Position numbers and translations under genes: made by a program
In this document: one piece after another, positions 26,681 through 36,780 of the stretch
Layout: every line of letters starts with the position of its first letter
How positions within the stretch are numbered: position 1 is the first letter of the stretch
Notes under the pieces: generated by a model
What the model was told of the DNA's origin: nothing
Database searches by the model: none
The model's input: the letters and a program-made list of their open reading frames with translations, nothing else
Source of the DNA: an uncultured Sphingomonadales bacterium
Lineage (GTDB): Bacteria; Pseudomonadota; Alphaproteobacteria; Sphingomonadales; Sphingomonadaceae
DNA length: 39,811 nt
Direction of reading: 5' to 3'
NCBI GenBank assembly: GCA_937129355.1
Contig: CAKZNA010000151.1
Span: 1 to 39,811 of the forward strand

Positions 26681-27437
26681 ACCGGATATATCACCTCTTG
26701 CCGACATTATGCAGCGGTTACGCGACAAAGAAACGGGTTGCCCTTGGGACGTCGAACAAAATTTTGCTTCGATTGCACCTTATACCGTAGAAGAAGCATA
26801 TGAAGTTGCCGATGCCATAGAACGCGCAGATATGGCGGATTTAAAGGATGAACTTGGCGATCTTCTGCTGCAAGTCGTGTTCCATAGCCAAATGGCGGCC
26901 GAAGAAAATGCGTTTAACCTTCAAGCCGTCATAGACGGGATTTGCGACAAAATGGTCCGCCGTCATCCGCATGTATTTGGTGATGCAAGCATCGGGATTG
27001 CAGAGGCGGTTGTGCAAAATTGGGAGCAGATAAAGGCTAGCGAACGGGCCCAAGGCGGCAAAGGTGATAGCGCCTTATCAGGTGTAGCGAATGCCCTCCC
27101 TGCCCTATTGCGTGCGCAAAAAATCCAAAAACGTGCTGCGCGAACCGGTTTTGATTGGCCCGATAAATCTGGTCCAGAGGCCAAGATCGCAGAAGAACTG
27201 GCCGAACTTGACGAAGCCGAAAGCGATGATGATCGCTTCGAAGAAATGGGTGACTTATTGTTCGCCGCGGTGAATTTATCACGTCACAGAGGCATCGATG
27301 CTGAGCTAGCATTAAAGGCTGCTAGTCAAAAATTTGAAAAACGCTTCCGCCTTATGGAAGAAATGGCCGGTGAGAAGTTTGTGGACCTAAACCTTGATGA
27401 GAAAGAAGAATTGTGGCGTCGCGCCAAGAAGGTGTGA
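26670..27437 (+). CDS. mazG: Nucleoside triphosphate pyrophosphohydrolase MazG
   Basis: IMQRLRDKETGCPWDVEQNFASIAPYTVEEAYEVADAIERADMADLKDELGDLLLQVVFHSQMA; RTGFDWPD; ATG overlaps the glpK 3' end. Confidence 0.96.
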   Translation: MLAKPDISPLADIMQRLRDKETGCPWDVEQNFASIAPYTVEEAYEVADAIERADMADLKDELGDLLLQVVFHSQMAAEENAFNLQAVIDGICDKMVRRHPHVFGDASIGIAEAVVQNWEQIKASERAQGGKGDSALSGVANALPALLRAQKIQKRAARTGFDWPDKSGPEAKIAEELAELDEAESDDDRFEEMGDLLFAAVNLSRHRGIDAELALKAASQKFEKRFRLMEEMAGEKFVDLNLDEKEELWRRAKKV

Positions 27438-27450
27438 ACGTCACTGTCCG

Positions 27451-28791
27451 CTAGTCGTGACCAATCAAGCTACCAAACCGTTTGTCAAACTGTCCCCAAC
27501 TTTGGGCGGTCAACGAGGCTTGAATTTGTATCTCGGTTCCATTGTCTGATGAATTTATAACATGCCCCTTTTGGTGAAGCCAAGCCAGTGCGGCGCCTGC
27601 CGTAACAGGCAGTGAAAATTGGCGTTCCTCATTTGAAGCTATAATAGCTTTGGATACGAAGGTTAACAGTTCAGGAACGCCCTCCCCAGTTTGCGCCGAT
27701 ATAATCCGCACGTCACCGCGCCGCGATGCCAAATGTGATAAACTCTCTTTGATTTCAGGTGATACGCGATCAATTTTGTTCCAAACTTCGATCATCAGCG
27801 GCGTATCTTCGCCTCCCTCACCCTCGGGATCATTTCCTACGCCAAGTTCTTGTAATATCTGAACCACATCATCGCGCTGCTCATCACTGGATCCGTGTGA
27901 AATATCGCGAACATGCAATATGATATCGGCAGAAATAACCTCTTCCAATGTCGCACGAAATGCCGCTACCAGTTGTGTTGGAAGGTCGGACACAAAGCCA
28001 ACCGTATCTGACAAAATCGCTTTCTCAATACCGGGAAGTGTGACCTCCCGCATTGTTGGATCCAAAGTTGCAAACAGCATATCCTCTGCAACCACATCAC
28101 CGAGGGTAAGCCGATTAAACAGCGTTGATTTACCCGCATTTGTATAACCAACCAGCGCTATCACAGGCCATGGTGCCTTTTGCCGGCGTTCGCGGTGCAA
28201 GCCGCGTGTGCGCTTCACTTCGGAAAGTTCGCGGCGCAATCTTGCCATACGATCACGGATAAGTCGCCTGTCGGCTTCGATCTGCGTTTCACCTGGGCCG
28301 CCGAGAAAGCCGAATCCACCTCGCTGCCGCTCAAGGTGGGTCCAGCTTCGAACCAAGCGTCCGGCTTGATAGTCCAAATGAGCCAGTTCAACTTGCAAGC
28401 GGCCTTCGGCTGTGTTTGCTCTCTCTCCGAAAATCTCCAGTATTAGGCCGGTTCGGTCGATTGTTTTGAGACCCGTTTTCTCTTCAAGATTACGTTGCTG
28501 GATTGCCGATAGCCCGCCGTCGATTATCAGTAAATCTATATCAAGAGCTTCGCCGATTGCCTTTATTTCGTCAACTTGACCACCGCCGAGCAGCGTCGAT
28601 GCTCGCGGATTGCGCACTCTGAAATATTTGCTTTCTACGACATACAGGCCAATTGCTAGGGCAAGGCCTTCCGCTTCGGCAATACGTGCTTCTACAGATG
28701 CAACCTGCTTGCCGGCAATTTCTGGAAACACAACCAGCGCTCTAGCGCCGCGAGCAAATTCGTCTGCGTCTTCACGCCCAAAACCACTCAA
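27451..28791 (-). CDS. hflX: GTPase HflX
   Basis: [45 protein letters not shown]-domain [17 protein letters not shown]...[12 protein letters not shown] start overlapping the hfq stop. Confidence 0.96.
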   Translation of the reverse strand: MSGFGREDADEFARGARALVVFPEIAGKQVASVEARIAEAEGLALAIGLYVVESKYFRVRNPRASTLLGGGQVDEIKAIGEALDIDLLIIDGGLSAIQQRNLEEKTGLKTIDRTGLILEIFGERANTAEGRLQVELAHLDYQAGRLVRSWTHLERQRGGFGFLGGPGETQIEADRRLIRDRMARLRRELSEVKRTRGLHRERRQKAPWPVIALVGYTNAGKSTLFNRLTLGDVVAEDMLFATLDPTMREVTLPGIEKAILSDTVGFVSDLPTQLVAAFRATLEEVISADIILHVRDISHGSSDEQRDDVVQILQELGVGNDPEGEGGEDTPLMIEVWNKIDRVSPEIKESLSHLASRRGDVRIISAQTGEGVPELLTFVSKAIIASNEERQFSLPVTAGAALAWLHQKGHVINSSDNGTEIQIQASLTAQSWGQFDKRFGSLIGHD

Positions 28792-29294
28792 TCGCTGTCC
28801 TTCTCGGTTTCTTCAAAACCTTCATTATATTCGGCCAAATTTACCGGGCGTGCTGGCTGAATTGTCGATATCGCGTGTTTGTAAACGAGCTGTGTTACAC
28901 CGTCTCGCTCCAACAAAACTGAAAATAGATCATATGCCGCGATAACACCCTGCAACATTACTCCGTTGACCAAAAATGCGGTGACGGATTCCTGACGATC
29001 GCTCATGGCGTGCAAAAATACGTCTTGTAGAACGCCCGGTCTATGTTTGGTCTTTGCCATCATATCGTTGAAAATCGTAATATCCGGTGACGACGAAGGC
29101 ATGACGGTGGAAATACTATGCTTGTAAACGAGCTGTGATTGCCCGTCGCGGCGGAGCAATACCGAAAAATTGTCGAACCACGTAACAACGCCCTGTAATT
29201 TAACACCTTTTACAAGGAACATCACGACAGGAGTTTTTGATTTTCGGACAGAATTCAGGAAAAGATCCTGCAATCCATTATTCTTGTCAGTCAT
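28788..29294 (-). CDS. hfq: RNA chaperone Hfq with two tandem Hfq/Sm domains in one polypeptide
   Basis: 168 aa; domain 1 (aa ~7-67) [61 protein letters not shown]; domain 2 (aa ~87-148) [62 protein letters not shown]. Confidence 0.96.
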   Translation of the reverse strand: MTDKNNGLQDLFLNSVRKSKTPVVMFLVKGVKLQGVVTWFDNFSVLLRRDGQSQLVYKHSISTVMPSSSPDITIFNDMMAKTKHRPGVLQDVFLHAMSDRQESVTAFLVNGVMLQGVIAAYDLFSVLLERDGVTQLVYKHAISTIQPARPVNLAEYNEGFEETEKDSD

Positions 29295-29416
29295 TATGTT
29301 TTTCCGTTTATTGTTATATTTTTACGGTCCGCCGACATCTATTTCAATATCAGCGGCCAAAACGCATCATTCATATAACTTAAGCGGAGATGATAAGCAA
29401 ATTTCAGAATTGCAAG

Positions 29417-30805
29417 TCAGTCGGCATCGGCACCTTGCTTTTTGCGAACAACCACACCGAGAAGTTTCAATTTGCGGTGTAAAGCAGAGCGTTCCATTCC
29501 CACGAACTCAGCCGTTTTCGAAATATTGCCGGAGAAACGTTTGATCTGAACCTGAAGATATTCGCGTTCAAACGATTCCCTCGCCTCTCGCAAGGGAACC
29601 CCCATAAGTGCCGAAACACTGGTATCGGCGCCTTTATAGTTGCTCAATATCTCCGATGGCAGCATATCTGCTTCGATAAATTCTACTCGTTCGGTTGGGG
29701 CAAGAATGATTGTGCGCTCTATTATATTTCTCAGCTGCCTGACATTCCCCGGCCATTCACATGCTTGAAGCGCGGCCATAGCGTCGCTGGAAATCTCTGG
29801 CGGGCTAATCCTGTTTTCTGCGGAAAACCGAGCGGCATAATGTGCTACCAGGTCGGGAATATCTTCCCTGCGTGCCGATAATGGCGGAATACCAACCGGA
29901 ACAACATTCAATCGGTAGTACAAGTCTTCGCGAAACGAGCCAGCTTCAATCTCAGCCGATAGATCGCGTGAAGTTGCAGATACAAACCTGACATCGACAC
30001 GAATTTGACGATCTCCGCCGAACCTTACAAAGCTTTGCTCCGTCAAAACGCGAAGAATTTTACCCTGTGTGGTAAGCGGCATGTCCGCAACTTCATCCAG
30101 AAACAACGTTCCGCCATGTGCCTTTTCAAGCATGCCAGCTTGGATAAGCTGACCATTTTCTTCAATTCCGAAAAGCTCTTCTTCGAACCGGTCCGATGAA
30201 AGTCGTGCAGAGCTGACGGATACAAACGGCGCATCGTGCCGCGGACTCCAACTGTGCAGCAATCTTGCGGCGACCTCTTTCCCGACACCTGCCGGTCCGG
30301 TTATTAAAAGCCGGCTTCCGGTGGCGGCCACTTTTTTCAACGTGGCGCGAACATTATTTATGGTCGTGGAGTTCCCGGTGAGTTCTTCTGCGTGGCCTAA
30401 TACAGCACGCATGGAAGCGTTCTCTCGGCGCAATCGTTCAGTCTCGGTGCCTTTTGCCACGAGATGCAGCAACTTCTCGGCCTCGAACGGTTTCTCGATA
30501 AAATCTACCGCGCCTTCCGAAATGGCGGCAACCGCCGTGTCGATATTCCCATGCCCTGAAAACACAATCACTGGAATGTTTCGATCACGTTCTTTGATAG
30601 CCTTTAACAACTCAAGACCATCCATCGAGGAACCGCGAAGCCAAACATCTAGAAGGATAAGAGAAGGTAGCCGCTCATCCAGCGCAGCTAGCGCCTGATC
30701 GGCAGATTCTGCTGTACGTGTCTCGTAGCCTTCATCGTTCAATACACCCGAAACCAGTTCGCGGATGTCTTTTTCGTCATCGACAACTAAAATATCGAGT
30801 GCCAT
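29417..30805 (-). CDS. ntrX: Nitrogen assimilation response regulator NtrX
   Basis: Receiver domain (ILVVDDEKDIRELVSGVL...LLDVWLRG), AAA+ (TGPAGVGKEVAARLLH...[13 protein letters not shown]), Fis-type HTH; directly after ntrY. Confidence 0.94.
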   Translation of the reverse strand: MALDILVVDDEKDIRELVSGVLNDEGYETRTAESADQALAALDERLPSLILLDVWLRGSSMDGLELLKAIKERDRNIPVIVFSGHGNIDTAVAAISEGAVDFIEKPFEAEKLLHLVAKGTETERLRRENASMRAVLGHAEELTGNSTTINNVRATLKKVAATGSRLLITGPAGVGKEVAARLLHSWSPRHDAPFVSVSSARLSSDRFEEELFGIEENGQLIQAGMLEKAHGGTLFLDEVADMPLTTQGKILRVLTEQSFVRFGGDRQIRVDVRFVSATSRDLSAEIEAGSFREDLYYRLNVVPVGIPPLSARREDIPDLVAHYAARFSAENRISPPEISSDAMAALQACEWPGNVRQLRNIIERTIILAPTERVEFIEADMLPSEILSNYKGADTSVSALMGVPLREARESFEREYLQVQIKRFSGNISKTAEFVGMERSALHRKLKLLGVVVRKKQGADAD

Positions 30806-33088
30806 TTACTTTTCCCGGTCCAAGTCTGATGAAGTTTTTTCTTTTGATGCAATACCGATTTGTTCGCTCAAAACTGCCGGGCGAAGCACTATTCTGACGA
30901 GTGCGCCCCCGTTTTCGGAATCCTCTAGTTCGATTTCTCCAAAATGTTCTGCAACTATTTTTTGAACGATGGCGAGCCCAAGACCTGAACCGCTTTTCCG
31001 CGTTGTCACATATGGCTCAAGAATTCGGCAACGGTCTGCAGGGAACCCTGCTCCATTGTCAGTAAATTTGATTGTAACGGTGTCGTTAGCGCGATTAAGT
31101 GAGATAGAAACTTCGCCATTTTTGACGGAGCTATCTTGCTCCATATGATCTTTGACGGCCTCGGCAGCATTCTTCAGCAAATTTGTAATGGCCTGACCAA
31201 TTTGCCGCCGATCACAGATCACAGTGATGGCATCTTTGGGTTTTTCGAAATTGAAGGTGATATCGTCATGGGCCACCTCGAACAAGAATACCGAATGGGC
31301 CACAATATCTGTAAGGCTCTCTTCACGGAACACCGGCTTCGGCATTCTGGCAAAAGAAGAAAATTCGTCGGCAATATTACGAAGGTCGCTCACCTGTCGC
31401 ACAATAGTCTCCGTCAACTGCCCAAAGACGTCTGAGTCATCATTGTCATTCTTGAGCTGCTTTCCAAACCGGCGTTGCAGCCTCTCTGCCGCTAATTGGA
31501 TAGGCGTCAGCGGGTTCTTAATTTCATGTGCTATTCGTCTGGCAACATCGGACCAAGCAGCTCTGCGTTGATCTGCTAGCTGCTGACTAATATCTTCAAA
31601 TGTAATCACATGCCCGGTCTCTCGCTCGGAGATTTTTACCGCCAAAGTTTGAGGGTCTGGTCCATCGCCCATTTGAACGACAGCGCGATATTGCTCGTCT
31701 TCCAAAAGAGCTACGAAGCGCGCTGAAACATCCGAAAGCGGTTGGCCAACGATCGTTGTTTCCCCTTCCGGCAGTAGAATTCCAGCCGTAGAATTGGCCA
31801 GCGTGATCATCCTGTTGCGATCAATATTGATGACGCCAGCGGAAACGGATTCCAGAACCGCTTCAATAAAGGCACGTCTATCGTCAAGCTGCTGGTTGGC
31901 GTTTAACAGCGTACTTGTCTGCGTTTCCAAACGGGTCGTCATAGCGTTGAAGGATCTGGACAATAACGCCACTTCATCTTGGCGGTCTGTATCTTCCTCT
32001 ACGCGCGCAGATAGATCCCCGTCAGCGATCTTCTGGGCGGTATCAACAAGGCTGTTAACCGGCTTAATCAAGCGATCTGCAACTACCAAGGCAACCCAAA
32101 CAACAATAGCGATAATCAGCAACGAAATCACATAAAGTGCGATATTGAACTGGAATTGTAACTGCTGAGAGCGCGAAACCATATCACGATAATCGGTCAA
32201 CACCGATTGCGCTTTTTCTCCAAGTTGGAATGACGGCACATCACCTGTACGTTTTGTGAAAAGATACGTTTTTTCCGGTTCTTCAAACAGCACCGTGACC
32301 GCCACGATCCCGTCTTTTTTTACCGAAACAACAAGGCCCTTTCCATTGTTCAATTGGTTCAACATATCACTGTCGATCCAATTTTTCCGCGGGCTATCAT
32401 CCGGTGAAACAACAGCAACTGTCTGCTGGGTTTCGTCGGCCCGAATAGTAACTATGGCAGATTCGCTTAGCTTGCGTCCGAGTACTTGTTTCACATACCC
32501 ATCGAGAAATGCGGGATCATCAGCTGACAATCCTCCCAAAGCAAACCTTAAGTCCCCCGCCATTGTTGTCGTTTCGGCTCCAACATCGTCGAGTTTTTCA
32601 CGGTAATAGCCTGTCGCGAGTTCTCCTGCATTAACGAGCATATCCCTTGCGGAATCTGAAAACCAAAATTGCACTCCGGTTTGGAAGAGGAATGATGCGA
32701 AAATAACCAAGAACAGAGTTGGAATGGCGGCGATCAAGGAAAAGATTGCTACCAGGCGAACATGGATCAATTGTCGGCTCGAAATATCTGCCTTTCGCGC
32801 GCGCGCCAAAGCCAACCGCCGACCTATTAGGACCAGCATAGCCGCCGCCGGCAAAAGGTTGACGATAAGCAACGCCGCCGCTTGATATGGGCGCAGCGGT
32901 TCGGATTCCGGTTGTTGATTTAGCAAAACAAAGGCAGTTAGAGAGGCTATGATAACTAGTGCCGCAAGTACGGCCAGCTCAAGCCATTTCATGGAACGAC
33001 TACGTTCAGACCAAGCCGGCCCGGAGCTTATTCCGAACTGCGCGTCTTCTGCGTCTAGATTTTCTGACTGCATTCCAACTGTGGCCAT
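30806..33088 (-). CDS. ntrY: Nitrogen regulation sensor histidine kinase NtrY
   Basis: Multiple TM segments, HAMP-like LIKPVNSLVDTAQKIADGDLSARV, PAS, H-box RRIAHEIKNPLTPIQLAAERLQRRFG, GSGLGLAIVQKIVAEHFG. Confidence 0.95.
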   Translation of the reverse strand: MATVGMQSENLDAEDAQFGISSGPAWSERSRSMKWLELAVLAALVIIASLTAFVLLNQQPESEPLRPYQAAALLIVNLLPAAAMLVLIGRRLALARARKADISSRQLIHVRLVAIFSLIAAIPTLFLVIFASFLFQTGVQFWFSDSARDMLVNAGELATGYYREKLDDVGAETTTMAGDLRFALGGLSADDPAFLDGYVKQVLGRKLSESAIVTIRADETQQTVAVVSPDDSPRKNWIDSDMLNQLNNGKGLVVSVKKDGIVAVTVLFEEPEKTYLFTKRTGDVPSFQLGEKAQSVLTDYRDMVSRSQQLQFQFNIALYVISLLIIAIVVWVALVVADRLIKPVNSLVDTAQKIADGDLSARVEEDTDRQDEVALLSRSFNAMTTRLETQTSTLLNANQQLDDRRAFIEAVLESVSAGVINIDRNRMITLANSTAGILLPEGETTIVGQPLSDVSARFVALLEDEQYRAVVQMGDGPDPQTLAVKISERETGHVITFEDISQQLADQRRAAWSDVARRIAHEIKNPLTPIQLAAERLQRRFGKQLKNDNDDSDVFGQLTETIVRQVSDLRNIADEFSSFARMPKPVFREESLTDIVAHSVFLFEVAHDDITFNFEKPKDAITVICDRRQIGQAITNLLKNAAEAVKDHMEQDSSVKNGEVSISLNRANDTVTIKFTDNGAGFPADRCRILEPYVTTRKSGSGLGLAIVQKIVAEHFGEIELEDSENGGALVRIVLRPAVLSEQIGIASKEKTSSDLDREK

Positions 33089-33175
33089 TTAGACACTATC
33101 GCAGCAATAAAGTTGCAATAAAAGCACAAAATGGAGCGACGTGCCGTTCTAGCGTAGCCATGGCTCGCCTCGTCT

Positions 33176-34594
33176 CTATCGCGAATAGAGAATGCCATGT
33201 TCATTCAGTTTTTTGCGCAATGTATTCCGGTTAATGCCGAGTATTTCTGCAGCGCGTAACTGGTTTCCGTTTACGTCTTGCAATATGCGTTTCAGCAAAG
33301 GCGCCTCGAATTGCATGAGAGCGCGTTGATAGACATTCCTATCATGGCCTTCCTTGCCCAAATTTTCGGCAAAGAAAGTCTCTATCGCCTGTTCAAAGCT
33401 AGCGCTCTCAGCATGCGGGATGGGTCTCTTCTCCGGCATAGTTTCCGACGAAATAAGTTCGTCCGAAATCACATTCTCTCGCGATATCAAGGCAAGTCGA
33501 TAGACGAAATTTTGCAACTCTCTTACATTGCCCGGCCATGGCATACGCGACAGCAGTGCAATCGCGTCATCGCTAATCTGCCGTTTTGGAAGTCCTTCGC
33601 CAACCGCCAATGTCAGGAAATGTTCGGCGAGCAGGCCGATATCTTCAGATCGGTCACGCAATGCCGGAATGGCAATGGGCACAACATTCAAACGGTAATA
33701 TAAGTCTTCCCTGAATTTACCATCGGCGATCAATTGGTCCAGATTTTGATTGGTCGCTGCGACTATCCGTACATCTAACCGGATGCTCGCTTTGCCGCCT
33801 ACCCTATTGATGGCGCCACTTTGTAATGCGCGCAGCAACCGTGTCTGCGCCTGGTAAGGCATATCGCCAATTTCATCGAGAAATAACGTCCCGCCTTGCG
33901 CTTGTTCGAACCGGCCTATCGATTGTCCGATCGCGCCAGTGAAAGCCCCTTTTTCATGTCCGAATAGCTCTGCCTCAATTAGGTCCGCCGGAATTGCGGC
34001 CATATTCACGGCAATGAAAGGCCCCGTTTTGCGGTGTCCCATATTGTGAATTGCTTCTGCGACAAGTTCTTTGCCCGTCCCAGACTCGCCCAGGATAAGT
34101 GCAGAAAGGTCATTGCGCAGCAAACGCGCAACCATTCGATAAACGTCCTGCATGGCCGGGCTACGGCCAACCATAGGAAGTTTTTCTTCGAATTTTTCAT
34201 CCGCCGATGCGTCTTGTGGACCCGCTTTCTTTCTCTCAGCCGCCTGTTTGATCGCGGTGATAAGCTCATCCAGATCGAAAGGTTTGGGAAAATATTCGAA
34301 AGCGTCAATTTCAGTGGCGCGAACGGCGGTTTCGAGGGAGTTTTGCGCGGACATGATAATAACTGGCATGTCACCATGACTGTCCAAAACAGGTTGAAGG
34401 CTGGCTATTCCGTCATCGTCTCGCAGCACAACATCCGTCACCATGACGTCAAATTCCTGCTTAGCCAAGAAATCATCCCTACCGGTCGTGGTATCGCAAA
34501 TTGAAACTTTAAAACCCTCACTTTCAAGAGCCGTGCAGACAACAAGGCCGATCGAACTATCATCTTCAACTATTAAGACCCGTCCAGTTGTCAT
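33176..34594 (-). CDS. ntrC: Nitrogen regulation response regulator NtrC (sigma54 activator)
   Basis: Receiver [14 protein letters not shown]...[37 protein letters not shown]-terminal [27 protein letters not shown]. Confidence 0.96.
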   Translation of the reverse strand: MTTGRVLIVEDDSSIGLVVCTALESEGFKVSICDTTTGRDDFLAKQEFDVMVTDVVLRDDDGIASLQPVLDSHGDMPVIIMSAQNSLETAVRATEIDAFEYFPKPFDLDELITAIKQAAERKKAGPQDASADEKFEEKLPMVGRSPAMQDVYRMVARLLRNDLSALILGESGTGKELVAEAIHNMGHRKTGPFIAVNMAAIPADLIEAELFGHEKGAFTGAIGQSIGRFEQAQGGTLFLDEIGDMPYQAQTRLLRALQSGAINRVGGKASIRLDVRIVAATNQNLDQLIADGKFREDLYYRLNVVPIAIPALRDRSEDIGLLAEHFLTLAVGEGLPKRQISDDAIALLSRMPWPGNVRELQNFVYRLALISRENVISDELISSETMPEKRPIPHAESASFEQAIETFFAENLGKEGHDRNVYQRALMQFEAPLLKRILQDVNGNQLRAAEILGINRNTLRKKLNEHGILYSR

Positions 34595-35697
34595 TTGTTT
34601 TTTCCTGTTTCAGCGGTTGGCAAATAGAAGCAGAACTTGGTCTTTAGGTTCTTTTCGTCGTCACGTTCAAAATGGATTCGACCGTGCATTTGCCGCACCA
34701 ATTTGCGAACGATCGCGAGACCAATCCCCTGGCCGTCTCGTTTTGAACTGACAAAAGGCGAAAATATCTCGTCAGCAATATTTTCTGGGACGCCCGGTCC
34801 ATTGTCGCAAATCTTTATCTCAACGGGTAATTTTGTGGTTTTTCCAGTTTTTTGATCATTTTCTGCTGCGTGCAAAGCGCCGCTCATCACATATCGTGTT
34901 GTGATCTCGATTTGAGGGTCGGTCACATCTGCCAAAGCATCAACGGCATTTTGTAGAAGGTTGATCGCAACTTGCAGCAATCCATCGGAATCGATCAATA
35001 CTTCGGGTATGGATGGATCATAATTGATTGAGATAGGTGGCACTGACGGGTTTGCGGCGCGTATTGATTTAATGGCTCGTTCCAAAACAATATGCACATT
35101 CTGCGGTTCTAGGTTGAGTTCACCGCCGCCGCCTAAATGCTGCATTTGATCGAGAAGGCGGGCTATACGGTCGACCTCAGCTACAATCAATTCCGTCATG
35201 CCAATCTGTGCAGCATCTGCATTACGCGCAAGCAACTGCGCGGCCCCCCGAATGCCTGCCAACGGGTTTTTTATTTCATGCCCCAAAATTGCAGGTGCAC
35301 CAACAGCTTGGTGAGTTCCTATAAGCTGGTTCTCGTTAATATGCTTTCGGGCAGGTTTGCGCGGCGAAATCGTAATTAGACGTAGCTCCGCCTCGTCTTC
35401 GGCGTAGCTTGAAAGGGTGATATCGACGTTTGAAGAGATTTTCGGATGCGTCAATTTCATATTTTGCGCCGTCAAATCACTCGAACTGGACACGAGAATT
35501 TTGTTCAGTCGTTCTTCTTCGAACATCAGACAATCAGATATCGACAGGCCAAGAAGTTTCTGCCGGGCCTTACCCAAAAATGCCTCGCACGCTTCATTTG
35601 CAAATGTAACAATGCCCGCCTCATCCAAAATGAAGAGTGGAATGGGAATATGCGATATTATTGCCGTGCTATCGGGCTGATCGAATGTCGATTGCAC
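34591..35697 (-). CDS. ntrB: Nitrogen regulation sensor histidine kinase NtrB
   Basis: PAS domain IPIPLFILDEAGIVTFANEACEAFLG, H-box LGHEIKNPLAGIRGAAQLL, GQGIGLAIVRKLVRQMHGRI. The frame opens at TTG 35754, but GTG 35697 just after the dusB stop is a plausible start. Confidence 0.92.
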   Translation of the reverse strand: MQSTFDQPDSTAIISHIPIPLFILDEAGIVTFANEACEAFLGKARQKLLGLSISDCLMFEEERLNKILVSSSSDLTAQNMKLTHPKISSNVDITLSSYAEDEAELRLITISPRKPARKHINENQLIGTHQAVGAPAILGHEIKNPLAGIRGAAQLLARNADAAQIGMTELIVAEVDRIARLLDQMQHLGGGGELNLEPQNVHIVLERAIKSIRAANPSVPPISINYDPSIPEVLIDSDGLLQVAINLLQNAVDALADVTDPQIEITTRYVMSGALHAAENDQKTGKTTKLPVEIKICDNGPGVPENIADEIFSPFVSSKRDGQGIGLAIVRKLVRQMHGRIHFERDDEKNLKTKFCFYLPTAETGKNK

Positions 35698-35701
35698 TGG
35701 A

Positions 35702-36700
35702 TTATGCAGCAATGCGTTTGATAAACGGCTCGTAGAAGCGAGAAAGCTCACCAACGACTTGTTCGGGGTCCTCGATACGGTTCACTTGGTTGCGAAAGTC
35801 AGCAGAACCGGGCAGACCTTTGGTATACCAACCAATATGTTTACGGGCAATTCTGACGCCAACATAGGGCCCGTAAAGTTCCTGCATCATTCCATAATGC
35901 TCGATAATCAAATGATACTGCTCTTCCAGCGTTGGATCAGTCACTTCACCGCCATCGGTAAAACTGCGCATAACCTGGCCCAGCAGCCATGGCTTTCCGT
36001 AGGCGCCTCTGCCAATCATAACGCCATCTGCACCAGATTGTTTGAGGGCCTCTTTAGCGTCGTCAATCGAACAAATATCTCCATTTGCGATAACCGGTAC
36101 ACTAACGGCATCTTTCACATTGCGGATGAACGCCCAATCAGCACTGCCCTTATACATTTGGTTCCGCGTCCGCCCGTGAACGGTTATTAGTTTTGCGCCC
36201 AAATCTTCGGCAATATGCGCCAGTTCAGGCGCGTTGAGACTATCATGGTCCCAACCCATCCGCATCTTGACCGTGACCGGAACCGAGACAGCCTTGACAG
36301 TTGCTTCAATTAAGCTCGCGGCAAGCGGCAAATCGCGCATCAATGCGCTACCCGCATCGCCATTGACGATTTTTTTGACGGGGCATCCCATGTTGATGTC
36401 GATAATCGCGGCGCCGCGATCTTCATTCAGCTTGGCCGCCTCTCCCATCTCATGGGGTGTACAGCCCGCGAGCTGCATCGACACTGGTTCTTCAAGCGGA
36501 TCCCAGGCGGCCTTTTGCAAGGATTGGCGCGTTTCGCGGATCATGGCCTGACTGGCAATCATCTCGGTCACGTTAAGGCCGGAACCAAAGCGCCGGACGA
36601 GCGTCCTGAAAGGGCGGTCTGTCACGCCTGTCATAGGTGCCAGAACCACCGGGCATGGGATAGTGATCGGCCCGATCTGAATGGGTTTAAGTGTCGTCAT
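35702..36700 (-). CDS. dusB: tRNA-dihydrouridine synthase DusB (NifR3 family)
   Basis: [89 protein letters not shown]. Confidence 0.96.
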   Translation of the reverse strand: MTTLKPIQIGPITIPCPVVLAPMTGVTDRPFRTLVRRFGSGLNVTEMIASQAMIRETRQSLQKAAWDPLEEPVSMQLAGCTPHEMGEAAKLNEDRGAAIIDINMGCPVKKIVNGDAGSALMRDLPLAASLIEATVKAVSVPVTVKMRMGWDHDSLNAPELAHIAEDLGAKLITVHGRTRNQMYKGSADWAFIRNVKDAVSVPVIANGDICSIDDAKEALKQSGADGVMIGRGAYGKPWLLGQVMRSFTDGGEVTDPTLEEQYHLIIEHYGMMQELYGPYVGVRIARKHIGWYTKGLPGSADFRNQVNRIEDPEQVVGELSRFYEPFIKRIAA

Positions 36701-36780
36701 TTCGCAATTGCCTAAAATTTAAGCAGCCGCATATCCTTTTCCGGCTTGGCGAGCAAGTGGCTACTGGCTAGGAACCCCTT

